DNA of 64,000 nucleotides from positions 2,710,501 to 2,774,500 of the forward strand of contig NZ_CP092480.1 in NCBI RefSeq assembly GCF_022429645.1, in the 5' to 3' direction. The notes below the pieces were generated by a model. It ran no database searches. It was not told where the DNA came from and was given only the letters and a program-made list of their open reading frames with translations. Position 1 is the stretch's first letter, and every line of letters starts with the position of its first letter. Positions 1 to 8,025 of this stretch are shown here, one piece after another. Source of the stretch: Lutibacter sp. A80 (GTDB lineage: Bacteria; Bacteroidota; Bacteroidia; Flavobacteriales; Flavobacteriaceae). The position numbers and the translations under genes were made by a program.

Positions 1-85
1 TAACAATAGCCGGAAGCGAACCTCCTTCTCGCAAAGGATGTATATATTGAACAACATCAACCGTTCTAATATCAATTTTACTCAT
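1..85 (-). CDS. HipA_2-like kinase family protein, N-terminal fragment
   Basis: The first 28 codons of a gene that runs off the left edge of the window, starting at an ATG at 85. The visible protein begins MSKIDIRTVDVVQYIHPLRE and continues GGSLPAIV. This opening, a short strand followed by a PLREGGSLPAIV segment, is what I recall for the HipA-like kinase family (HipA_2), often found in Bacteroidota next to a DUF3037 gene. Nothing catalytic is visible, so the assignment rests on the N-terminus alone. It starts 12 bp after the stop of the upstream exported nuclease-like gene on the same strand, so the two may be co-transcribed. A DUF3037 gene just outside the window would support the call. Confidence 0.6.
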   Translation of the reverse strand, partial: MSKIDIRTVDVVQYIHPLREGGSLPAIV

Positions 86-97
86 AAAAAATAAAAA

Positions 98-1144
98 TTA
101 TTTTTTCTCTTTAATTAAATAGATATAAACCGGATAGTGATCGCTATAGCCATTAATAAAGTTACTACCTGCAAAACTTCTATGTGGATATCCTTTATAT
201 TTTCCAGTTTGAGTGGTTAAATATTGAGGGTTAAATACGTTTGCTTTATACATTTTATATGTAGAATAATCTTTTTTAGTAGTTAAAAGCGGAGAAGTAA
301 ACATAATTTGATCGAATAAATTAATCTTATCTCTATAAACCAATGTGTTTTGTCCACGTCTAAACATATCTTCCATTGGGTTGTAAATATCGCCTTCTTT
401 AACATCGGCTTTTTTAGACTTAGTTTTTAGTACTTTTTTTAAACTTGCGTTATGCGGATCGTCATTTAAATCGCCCATAATTATAACTTTAGGGTTTGGA
501 TCCGTTAATTTTATTTTTTCAATAATTTGCGTATTTAAATAAGCTGCTTTTTCTCTTTTAGAACTACTTTTTTCTTCACCACCTCGTCTAGATGGCCAAT
601 GATTTACAATAATATGAATCAATTCATCATCTAAATAACCAGAAACTAATAATTGATCTCTGGTGTAAATGCGCATTCCATTTTCATCCCAAAGTTTTAA
701 TTCAAAAACTTCATGGTGTGTTGGTCTAAATAAACTTGGTTTGTATAATAAAGCAACATCAATACCTCTTAAATCTGGAGAATCGTAATGAATAAAATCA
801 TATTGTTCATTTTTTAAATTGTCGGTTTTGAGTAAATCTTCCAGTACTTTTTTATTTTCAACCTCAGCAACACCAATTATTGCTGCCGAGCTTTTAGCTT
901 CTTTAGTCCCAATTTCTGAAAGAACTTTAGACATATTTGCTAATTTTTTTTGATACACTTCTTCGCGCCCTTCTTTCATTCCCATAATTGGACTAGCTTC
1001 ATCATTTTTTAAGGTATCGTTTACGGTATCAAACAAGTTTTCTAAATTGTAAAAAGCAACTGTTCTAATTTGGTAATTTTCTTGTGCAAAAAGTGCATTT
1101 GAAATTAAAAATAGAAGTAAAAATAATTTTAATATATGTTTCAT
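98..1144 (-). CDS. Exported endonuclease/exonuclease/phosphatase family protein
   Basis: 348 residues with an N-terminal signal peptide (cleavage probably after ALFA, residue 20). The rest is one endonuclease/exonuclease/phosphatase (EEP, DNase I-like) domain. Visible family motifs are NLENLFD at 33-39, the metal-binding Glu of VAEVEN at 94, NHWPSRR at 181-187, GDLNDDP at 224-230 and the catalytic SDH at 334-336. EEP enzymes are metal-dependent hydrolases of phosphodiesters (DNA, RNA) or of phosphate esters; the real substrate cannot be read here. It has a close paralog at 6902-7873 that lacks a signal peptide. It is divergent from the TonB receptor/DUF5689 pair, which suggests a role in degrading extracellular or periplasmic nucleic acids or phosphate esters. 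The last point is inference. Confidence 0.85.
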   Translation of the reverse strand: MKHILKLFLLLFLISNALFAQENYQIRTVAFYNLENLFDTVNDTLKNDEASPIMGMKEGREEVYQKKLANMSKVLSEIGTKEAKSSAAIIGVAEVENKKVLEDLLKTDNLKNEQYDFIHYDSPDLRGIDVALLYKPSLFRPTHHEVFELKLWDENGMRIYTRDQLLVSGYLDDELIHIIVNHWPSRRGGEEKSSSKREKAAYLNTQIIEKIKLTDPNPKVIIMGDLNDDPHNASLKKVLKTKSKKADVKEGDIYNPMEDMFRRGQNTLVYRDKINLFDQIMFTSPLLTTKKDYSTYKMYKANVFNPQYLTTQTGKYKGYPHRSFAGSNFINGYSDHYPVYIYLIKEKK

Positions 1145-1497
1145 CTGTTAGTTTTAGAGTTTTTACTTAAAAGTTTAAGGTTGCTAATTTACTAACAATT
1201 TTTAAGCCAAAATGTTAAGTCTTTAAAAAATGAAGAGAATTGAATAAATGATTTATAAGTTAAACTTTTTTTTGTATTTATAATTACTTTTAAATAGAGA
1301 TTTAATTCAACCTTCTTTTTATTAAAAAACAAGTAAAATAATACTCAATATTTTTCACCAAAATTATGTATCCTAAGTTACAAAAACACATTTAGTAAAT
1401 ATATAAAAATCTACTAATCAATATATTAATTTTTAAGTTTTAAAGGGTAATATTTTTAATTTTCAATATTTTTTTGTTATTTGTAAGAAAATTGCAA
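1145..1497. promoter_or_regulatory. Divergent promoter region between nuclease and TonB receptor genes
   Basis: 353 bp, very AT-rich, with no convincing ORF. It must hold the divergent promoters of the exported EEP gene (minus) and the TonB receptor (plus). A -7-like TTATTTG lies at 1477-1483, about 15 bp before the receptor ATG at 1498. I see no operator-like repeat or hairpin. Confidence 0.4.
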
Positions 1498-4251
1498 ATG
1501 AAAAAGCTAATAATCTTAGGTTTTTTGTGCTTCTTTTTTTGCTATGATTTAAGAGCGCAAATTACCACTTCCGTTAGAGGGAAAATTATTGAAAGTACCT
1601 CAAAAAAACCATTAAAAGGTGTTTCTGTAATTTTAGGTGACAATGTATTTTTTGCTAAAACAGATATACAAGGTGGTTTTGTTATTGAAAAAATACTTAA
1701 AGATTCTTATATTCTTTATTTGGATTTTAATGGGTATCAATCACAAAAAATCCCAATTATTATTGACGATAATACACCTTTAGATTTGGGAACTATTTAT
1801 TTGTCTAAAACATTGTTAGACGAAGTTGATAACAGTCTAATAATTTTAACTGATGATGATTTACTAGATGATGGAGAGCGTAGTTCAGATTATACTGCTG
1901 GCTTGTTTCAGTCTTCAAAAGATGCTTTTTTAAGAGCTGCTTCTTTTAATTTTAGTCAGGCTTGGTTTAAAGTGCGTGGGTACGATTCTAGTTATGGTTC
2001 CATTTTAATTAATGGTGTTGAAATGAATAAAATGTACGATGGAAGGCCACAATGGAGTAATTGGGGAGGTTTAAATGATGTGTTTAGGAATCAAGAATTT
2101 TCAAATGGAATACAAGCATCAGAAAATAATTTTGGTGGTATTTTAGGAACAACAAACTTTAATACTCGTGCATCGGAATATAGGCCAGGTGGCAAAATAT
2201 CATTTGCTTCGGCAAATAAAAGTTATACAGGGCGTATTATGGCAATGTATGCAACAGGATTTAATAAAAATAATTGGGCATTTGCTGTTTCTGCATCTAG
2301 AAGATACGCTCAAGAAGGTTATTTTGAAGGTTCATCATACAATGCTTGGGCTGCTTTTATAGCGGCTGAAAAAAAACTAAACAACAATCATAGTTTAAAT
2401 ATTACTGCTATTACTTCATTTAACAGAAGAGGTAAGTCTTCACCAAATACTCAGGAAGTCTATAATTTAAAGGGGATGCAATACAATGCGTACTGGGGAG
2501 AACAAGAAGGTGATAATAGGAACTCAAGAATTAAAGAAATTTTTGAACCAATTGTAATGCTGAGTCACTTTTACGAAAAAGAGCGAACTACTTTAAAAAC
2601 TACTTTAGCTTACCAATTTGGACATATTGGAAATAGTAGATTGGGTTATTTTAATGCCCCAAATCCAGATCCTACTTATTGGAAATATTTACCGAGTAGT
2701 TTTTTACGATTTGAAGATAATTTAGACTACACAAATGCTTATCTAACGGAGCAAGATTTTTTAAAAAATGGACAATTAAATTGGCAGGAAATGTATCAGA
2801 AAAATATTGATAACGGCAGTTCTCTGTATTATTTATATGAAGATAGAGTAGATGATAAGCAACTAACGTTAAGTTCTGTATTAGCAAAAAACATTAATGG
2901 TAATTTAAATTTACATGGAGGTGTTTCATATAAAAATTTGAGCTCTAATAATTATGGAAATATGTTAGATTTATTAGGAGGAAACGGTTTTGTAGATTTA
3001 GATCAATATGCTGAAGGAGATGCAAGACAAAACGATTTAAATAACTTGAATAGGCTTGTAACTGTTGGCGACAAATTTCAATATAATTATATTATAAACG
3101 CATCTGTTACAAGTGTTTTTGGGCAACTACAATTTTCTAAAAATAAGTTGGACTATTTTGGAGCTTTAAATGTTAAAAACACCAATTATCAGCGTAATGG
3201 TTTGTATAAAAATGGAACTTATTCAAATAATTCTTTTGGTAAAAGTGAAAAATTAACTTTTACAGACATAAGCGCAAAAGCCGGATTTACATATAAAATT
3301 ACTGGTAGACATTTAGTAAACGTTAATGCTGCGTACATTTCAAATGCACCAACAATTAGAACTGCATTTTCAAACTCTAGAGTAAACAATAATATTACAC
3401 CCAATTTAACCAGTGAAAATGTGAGTACGGCTGATGTAAATTATATTTTTAGAGGACTTAAAATACAAACTAGATTAACAGCTTTTTATACAAGTTTTAC
3501 AAATGCTGTAGAAACGTCTTTCTTTTTCGCTGAAGGATTGTTAGGAGATCAGGCAGATTTTGTTAATGAAATAACTACAGGCGTTTCCAAAAAAAATATA
3601 GGAGCAGAGCTTAGCTTCGAATATCAGGTTATTCCAGCAGTAAAATTAATTGCAGTGGGTTCATTTGGTGAATTTACATACAATAACAATCCACAATTGT
3701 TTTTACAATCTGAAAGTTTTATTGATGAGGATAGTGATTTTGGGACTGCATATTTAAAAGATTACCGAGTTTCTGGAACTCCACAAGAAGCTTATTCTTT
3801 AGGGTTTGAATATAGAGACCCCAATTATTGGTGGTTTCAATTAAATGGAAATTTATTGCGTAATAATTATTTAGATATTTCACCATTATTAAGAACCGAT
3901 AATTTTTATACAGATGCTGATGGAGTTCCTTTTTTAGATGATGAAACAGGTGTTGAAGTTACTCAAAACCAAGTTGATGCTTTATTAAAACAAGAAAAAT
4001 TTGAAGATGCTTTTTTATTGAATGCTGTTGGAGGAAAATCTTGGAAAATAGACCAATATTATGCAGGTTTTTTTATTGGAATAAATAATGTGTTGGGAGA
4101 AGTTTTTAAAACAGGTGGTTTTGAGCAATCTAGAAAATCGAATTATCCAGAATTAAAACAAGATAAACAGTTAGAAAAGCCAATTTTTGGTCCAAAATAT
4201 TGGTATGGAAATAAAGCTTCATACTATTTAAATTTTTATGTAAGATTTTAA
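1498..4251 (+). CDS. TonB-dependent receptor with carboxypeptidase-regulatory-like N-terminal domain
   Basis: 917 residues from the ATG at 1498. An in-frame TTG at 1474 would add eight residues before the signal peptide and would lie upstream of the -7-like element at 1477-1483, so it is rejected. A signal peptide ends at LRAQ. It is followed by a CarboxypepD_reg-like beta-sandwich (about residues 20-100), a plug domain (about 125-230, with KVRGYDSSYGSILINGVEMN) and a 22-stranded-type barrel ending in YVRF with a terminal Phe. TonB receptors import scarce nutrients across the outer membrane using ExbB/ExbD/TonB energy. The adjoining DUF5689 lipoprotein starts 10 bp downstream and is probably its surface partner, as SusD-like proteins are for SusC. 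The context suggests a nucleic acid or phosphate-related substrate, which is inference. Confidence 0.9.
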   Translation: MKKLIILGFLCFFFCYDLRAQITTSVRGKIIESTSKKPLKGVSVILGDNVFFAKTDIQGGFVIEKILKDSYILYLDFNGYQSQKIPIIIDDNTPLDLGTIYLSKTLLDEVDNSLIILTDDDLLDDGERSSDYTAGLFQSSKDAFLRAASFNFSQAWFKVRGYDSSYGSILINGVEMNKMYDGRPQWSNWGGLNDVFRNQEFSNGIQASENNFGGILGTTNFNTRASEYRPGGKISFASANKSYTGRIMAMYATGFNKNNWAFAVSASRRYAQEGYFEGSSYNAWAAFIAAEKKLNNNHSLNITAITSFNRRGKSSPNTQEVYNLKGMQYNAYWGEQEGDNRNSRIKEIFEPIVMLSHFYEKERTTLKTTLAYQFGHIGNSRLGYFNAPNPDPTYWKYLPSSFLRFEDNLDYTNAYLTEQDFLKNGQLNWQEMYQKNIDNGSSLYYLYEDRVDDKQLTLSSVLAKNINGNLNLHGGVSYKNLSSNNYGNMLDLLGGNGFVDLDQYAEGDARQNDLNNLNRLVTVGDKFQYNYIINASVTSVFGQLQFSKNKLDYFGALNVKNTNYQRNGLYKNGTYSNNSFGKSEKLTFTDISAKAGFTYKITGRHLVNVNAAYISNAPTIRTAFSNSRVNNNITPNLTSENVSTADVNYIFRGLKIQTRLTAFYTSFTNAVETSFFFAEGLLGDQADFVNEITTGVSKKNIGAELSFEYQVIPAVKLIAVGSFGEFTYNNNPQLFLQSESFIDEDSDFGTAYLKDYRVSGTPQEAYSLGFEYRDPNYWWFQLNGNLLRNNYLDISPLLRTDNFYTDADGVPFLDDETGVEVTQNQVDALLKQEKFEDAFLLNAVGGKSWKIDQYYAGFFIGINNVLGEVFKTGGFEQSRKSNYPELKQDKQLEKPIFGPKYWYGNKASYYLNFYVRF

Positions 4252-4261
4252 AAATAATGCT

Positions 4262-6328
4262 ATGTACGAATTCAAAAAATTAAAAATTATCGCATTTTTA
4301 TTCCTCATAATAAGTCTATATGTAGGTTGTGTAAAAGATGATGGTTTTTCAACTCCAAAAGTAGATTGTAACGAGCCCGAAATTACAGCAACAAACACCA
4401 TTGCACAAGTAAAAGACATGTATACTTTTGGTGGTGCAACAAAAATAGAAACCGATGTAATTATTGAAGGTTATGTAGTTTCTAGCGATAAATCGGGGAA
4501 TATTTACAAATCACTTTCTATACAAGACAAGCCAGAAAATCCAACTGCAGCTATAAAAATTTCTATTGATCAAACAGATATGTATACAACCTACAATGTA
4601 GGAAGAAAAGTGTATGTAAAATTAAAAGGTTTAGCTGTTGGTTATAGTTTTGGAAGCATTCAAATAGGGAAAGCAAGTGATACAGAATTAGGCAGAATTC
4701 CAGATTTGGAAGTTAAAAATCATATTATTCGTTCTTGTGAAGTTGTAGATATTATTCCTAAAAATGTTGCTATTGATAAGTTGGATGAGAGTATGTTAGA
4801 AATGCTAGTTCAAATAGATAATGTTCAGTTTAAAACTACCGAACTTGGAAATGCATATGCAAATATTAAAAATTCAACAACAGAAAATAGAGTTTTAGAG
4901 AGTTTTTCTAACAATTGTAATTTAACAGGTGAAGTATTGCTTAGAAATAGTGGTTATTCAGATTTTAAAAACGAATTATTACCAGAAGGGAAAGGAAGTG
5001 TTGTAGCTATTTTTAGTAATTATTACGAAGATTTTCAATTGTATATTAGAGATACAGATGATGTGAAATTTACAGAAACTAGATGTGATTATTCAAGTGT
5101 ATTAACACCAACTATTTCATTGTTAGAAGTTTCAGAAATGTATACTGGTAATACAGTTGAATTTGGAATTGATTCTAATTATGTTGTAGAAGGTTATGTA
5201 ATTTCTAGCGACGTTTCTGGGAATTTTAAAAATAGAATTATATTACAAGATGCTGTTGAAAATCCAACTGCTGGAATTCAATTACTTGTTGATAAGGATT
5301 TAATTTTTGAAGATTATAATAGAGGTGATAAAGTTTTTGTAAACTTAAATAAGTTGTATATGAATATGGTTGATGGCGTTTTAACAATCGGTTACCCAAA
5401 CGGGTCTGGAATTTCTAAAATTGAGACTTCACGGGTTGGTAGTTTTATTTTTAATAGTGGAGAAAATCATACAATTATACCTACCGAAATCGAAATTTCT
5501 GACATAAACAATTCAATTTATAAAAATACATTAGTAACTGTAAAAGATGTTCAATTAACAGCAAATGAACAAGGAAAAGCTTTTGCTTTTTATACTGGAG
5601 ATAGTGATGGAGTTAGAATATTAGAGTCGTGTAATCAGCCTTTAAAGTTAGGTGTATTTACAAGTGGAGAAGCTTCTTTTGCAAATGAAAAATTTCCTGA
5701 AGGTAATGGAACAATTACAGGTGTTTTAACTTCAAATATAGAAATAAGAAGCATAGATGATGTAGTTTTTAATAACGCTTATAAAGAGTGTCCAATTATT
5801 ATACCTAAAATAATGATAACAGAAGTTGCGGATCCAAATAATAGTGTTTCTTCTAGATTTGTTGAATTGTATAATGCAGGTACAACCGAAATAGATTTAA
5901 CGGGGTGGACATTAAACAAGTATGTAAACGGATCAACTTCAGTTTCTAGCTCTCCAGTTGTACTTTCTGGAATTACAATTAAGGTTGGCGATTTTGTTAT
6001 TATTGCAAATACTGGATTTGAAGAGTTGTTTTCTTTAGTTCCTGATGTGGTGTCTACCTATATTTCAGGGAATGGAGATGATGTTTATGAGTTGGTCGAT
6101 AATTCGGGAAACAGAATTGATATTTTTGGTGTAATAGGAGAAGATGGTAATGGAACTAATTGGGAATATTTAGACGGACAAGCTGTTAGAAATTTAAATA
6201 TAAATGAACCAAATAAAATATTTACAAATAGCGAATGGAGTTGTTATTCAAAAGCTAATAATATTTTGATTTCTAACCCAAATACGCCGAAAAATGCTCC
6301 AAATGATTTCTCTCCAAATTTAAGATAG
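4262..6328 (+). CDS. DUF5689 surface lipoprotein with lamin-tail domain
   Basis: 688 residues. A lipoprotein signal peptide ends with the acylated Cys23 (VGC), followed by VKDD; acidic residues just after the Cys are the surface-export signal known for flavobacterial lipoproteins. Two similar DUF5689 repeats follow, at about residues 40-270 and 280-500; both contain an EGYV(V/I)SSD motif and a downstream NPTA segment. After them comes a lamin-tail domain (about 520-660, opening IMITEVADPNNS and containing DLTGW). Lamin-tail and OB-like DUF5689 modules occur on many secreted nucleases of this phylum. The gene lies 10 bp after the TonB receptor, so the pair is an operon and probably a receptor/surface-binding pair. 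Its ligand is not known. Confidence 0.85.
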   Translation: MYEFKKLKIIAFLFLIISLYVGCVKDDGFSTPKVDCNEPEITATNTIAQVKDMYTFGGATKIETDVIIEGYVVSSDKSGNIYKSLSIQDKPENPTAAIKISIDQTDMYTTYNVGRKVYVKLKGLAVGYSFGSIQIGKASDTELGRIPDLEVKNHIIRSCEVVDIIPKNVAIDKLDESMLEMLVQIDNVQFKTTELGNAYANIKNSTTENRVLESFSNNCNLTGEVLLRNSGYSDFKNELLPEGKGSVVAIFSNYYEDFQLYIRDTDDVKFTETRCDYSSVLTPTISLLEVSEMYTGNTVEFGIDSNYVVEGYVISSDVSGNFKNRIILQDAVENPTAGIQLLVDKDLIFEDYNRGDKVFVNLNKLYMNMVDGVLTIGYPNGSGISKIETSRVGSFIFNSGENHTIIPTEIEISDINNSIYKNTLVTVKDVQLTANEQGKAFAFYTGDSDGVRILESCNQPLKLGVFTSGEASFANEKFPEGNGTITGVLTSNIEIRSIDDVVFNNAYKECPIIIPKIMITEVADPNNSVSSRFVELYNAGTTEIDLTGWTLNKYVNGSTSVSSSPVVLSGITIKVGDFVIIANTGFEELFSLVPDVVSTYISGNGDDVYELVDNSGNRIDIFGVIGEDGNGTNWEYLDGQAVRNLNINEPNKIFTNSEWSCYSKANNILISNPNTPKNAPNDFSPNLR

Positions 6329-6471
6329 TGTAAAAAAGTAACTAATAACGCTTGTAATTTTAAAATAAAACTAATAAAAATCGTAAAAACTTATTAAATA
6401 TGTAATTTTAAAAAAATTCTTTAAATTTTTGTGAAATTTTTTAAAAGCTAAAAAATAACCTAAAATTGTTA

Positions 6472-6479
6472 TAAATTTG
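6472..6479 (+). promoter_or_regulatory. -7 promoter element (TAAATTTG)
   Basis: Exact match to the Bacteroidota -7 consensus TAnnTTTG, 40 bp upstream of the small exported protein at 6520. No clear -33 TTTG is found at the usual distance. Confidence 0.5.
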
Positions 6480-6519
6480 AGTAGATAAATAAATGAAATA
6501 ATCCTTAAAATTAAATAAA

Positions 6520-6846
6520 ATGAACAAGTTTAGATTATTAGCAATTGCATTAGTATTTGGTACAACAAGTTTGTTTGCAAGTACAATTATTACACCAGAT
6601 GTTTCTAAAGATGAAATTAGAAAACAAATTGTAGAATTAGTTGAAAACACAAATAATACAATTGAAAATCAAGTTCTAGTAAATGTTACTTTTACGTTTA
6701 GCACAGAAGGAGAAATAGTAGTTTTAAAAGTAAATTCAAGAGATAAAAAGGTATTATCTTTTATTCGTGAAAATTTAAATAATAAAGTTTTAGAAAATCC
6801 AGGAAGAGCTAACAGACATTATACAATGTCAATTAACATTAAGTAA
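6520..6846 (+). CDS. Small exported protein of unknown function
   Basis: 108 residues with a clear signal peptide (cleavage near SLFAS, residue 21). The mature part is a helix (about 28-48) followed by two or three predicted strands: VLVNVTFTF, EIVVLKVNS and YTMSINIK at the C-terminus. This helix-strand-strand order and the VTFTFSTEGEIVVLKVNS segment recall the C-terminal domain of TonB-type energy transducers, but the protein is too short for the family and has no membrane anchor, so I do not assign it. It has its own -7 element and ends at a strong bidirectional terminator. It lies behind the TonB/DUF5689 operon and in front of the second EEP gene, which is convergent. Confidence 0.65.
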   Translation: MNKFRLLAIALVFGTTSLFASTIITPDVSKDEIRKQIVELVENTNNTIENQVLVNVTFTFSTEGEIVVLKVNSRDKKVLSFIRENLNNKVLENPGRANRHYTMSINIK

Positions 6847-6864
6847 GTAGGTTTTAAAAATTGT

Positions 6865-6897
6865 AAAAAACCCAAGTTTTTAAGCTTGGGTTTTTTT
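6865..6897. terminator. Bidirectional intrinsic terminator
   Basis: Stem ACCCAAG/CTTGGGT with an 8-nt loop, flanked by A6 on the left and T7 on the right, so it works in both directions. It separates the convergent small exported protein gene (stop 6846) and the EEP gene (stop 6902). Confidence 0.85.
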
Positions 6898-6901
6898 ATG
6901 C

Positions 6902-7873
6902 CTAATTCTTTTTTAGATAAACATAAACTGGAAAGTGATCACTAAAACCACCCTGATACCATTTACCTATATAAGTTCTAAATGGGTTTCCTTTATATTT
7001 TCCATTCCATTCTTTTAAAAAATACCGATCAAAAACTTCTGCATATTTAAAAGAATGCTTGTTTTCTTCTACAGCTATAAAATTTTTAGAAAAAATTATT
7101 TGATCAAATAAATGCCAGGTTTTTTTATAATTTAATGTTCCCTTACCTGTTGTAATTAAGCGTTCCATTGGGTTGTAAAAAGTATTATTTACTAAATGTT
7201 TTTTAACACTTTTACTTGTTGGGTCATCATTAAAATCGCCCATTATAATAATTTTAGCATCATCTATTTCTTCAGAAATATTAGCGGTAATATTAGCAAC
7301 TAATTCAGCAGCTTTTATTCTGTTTTTTTCAGTAAAATCTTCTCCACTTCTTCTAGATGGCCAATGATTTACTAGAATGTGAATTAATTCGCCATTTAAA
7401 TTCCCTTTTACCAACAAAACATCTCGTGTATAATCTCTTTCTCCATTTTCAGAATTTATATAAAGTGGAAATGTTTCAGAATATAATAATTCAAATAATT
7501 CTTTTTTATAGAGTAAAGCAACATCAATACCTCGTTCATCGGGTGAATCGTAATGCACAATTCCGTAATGTTCATTTTTTAGGTTTTTTGTGTTTACTAA
7601 ATCGTCTAAAACCACTTTATTTTCAACTTCAACAACTCCAATAATAGCTGGTGTATGATAAGATTTTTCTTTTCCAAGTTGATGAAGTACATTGCTTAAT
7701 TTTGTAAGTTTTCTTTTATATCTTTTGTAATTCCAATTTTTTCTGCCTTTTGGAGTAAAATCATCATCTAATGTATTTGGATTGTTTTTGGTGTCAAATA
7801 AATTTTCAAGATTGTAAAATGCAATGGTATATGCTTGTTTGTTTTGTCCTTTAGATTTAAAATATGAAAACAT
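6902..7873 (-). CDS. Endonuclease/exonuclease/phosphatase family protein, no signal peptide
   Basis: 323 residues, paralog of the protein encoded at 98-1144. The same motifs are present: NLENLFD at 21-27, VVEVEN, the NHWPSRRSG segment, GDFNDDP and SDH at 311-313. The N-terminus (MFSYFKSKGQNK) is charged and has no hydrophobic stretch, so unlike its paralog it is not obviously exported by Sec. A metal-dependent phosphodiesterase or phosphatase activity is expected from the family. The two copies flank the TonB receptor/DUF5689 operon, so one may act outside the cell and the other in the cytoplasm on imported products; this is inference. A different start giving a signal peptide was looked for and not seen. 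Confidence 0.85.
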   Translation of the reverse strand: MFSYFKSKGQNKQAYTIAFYNLENLFDTKNNPNTLDDDFTPKGRKNWNYKRYKRKLTKLSNVLHQLGKEKSYHTPAIIGVVEVENKVVLDDLVNTKNLKNEHYGIVHYDSPDERGIDVALLYKKELFELLYSETFPLYINSENGERDYTRDVLLVKGNLNGELIHILVNHWPSRRSGEDFTEKNRIKAAELVANITANISEEIDDAKIIIMGDFNDDPTSKSVKKHLVNNTFYNPMERLITTGKGTLNYKKTWHLFDQIIFSKNFIAVEENKHSFKYAEVFDRYFLKEWNGKYKGNPFRTYIGKWYQGGFSDHFPVYVYLKKN

Positions 7874-8025
7874 AAAAAATGAAGTATATTTAAGTGATTT
7901 GCTAAAATACGGATTTTTAATTTTATTAAAAATAATGACAATTATTAGTTTTAAAAATCAATAAAAATGTTAAATTGCTAATTACGAGTGCTTTTATTTC
8001 TAAAAAAGCAATTAATTAGAGTTTA

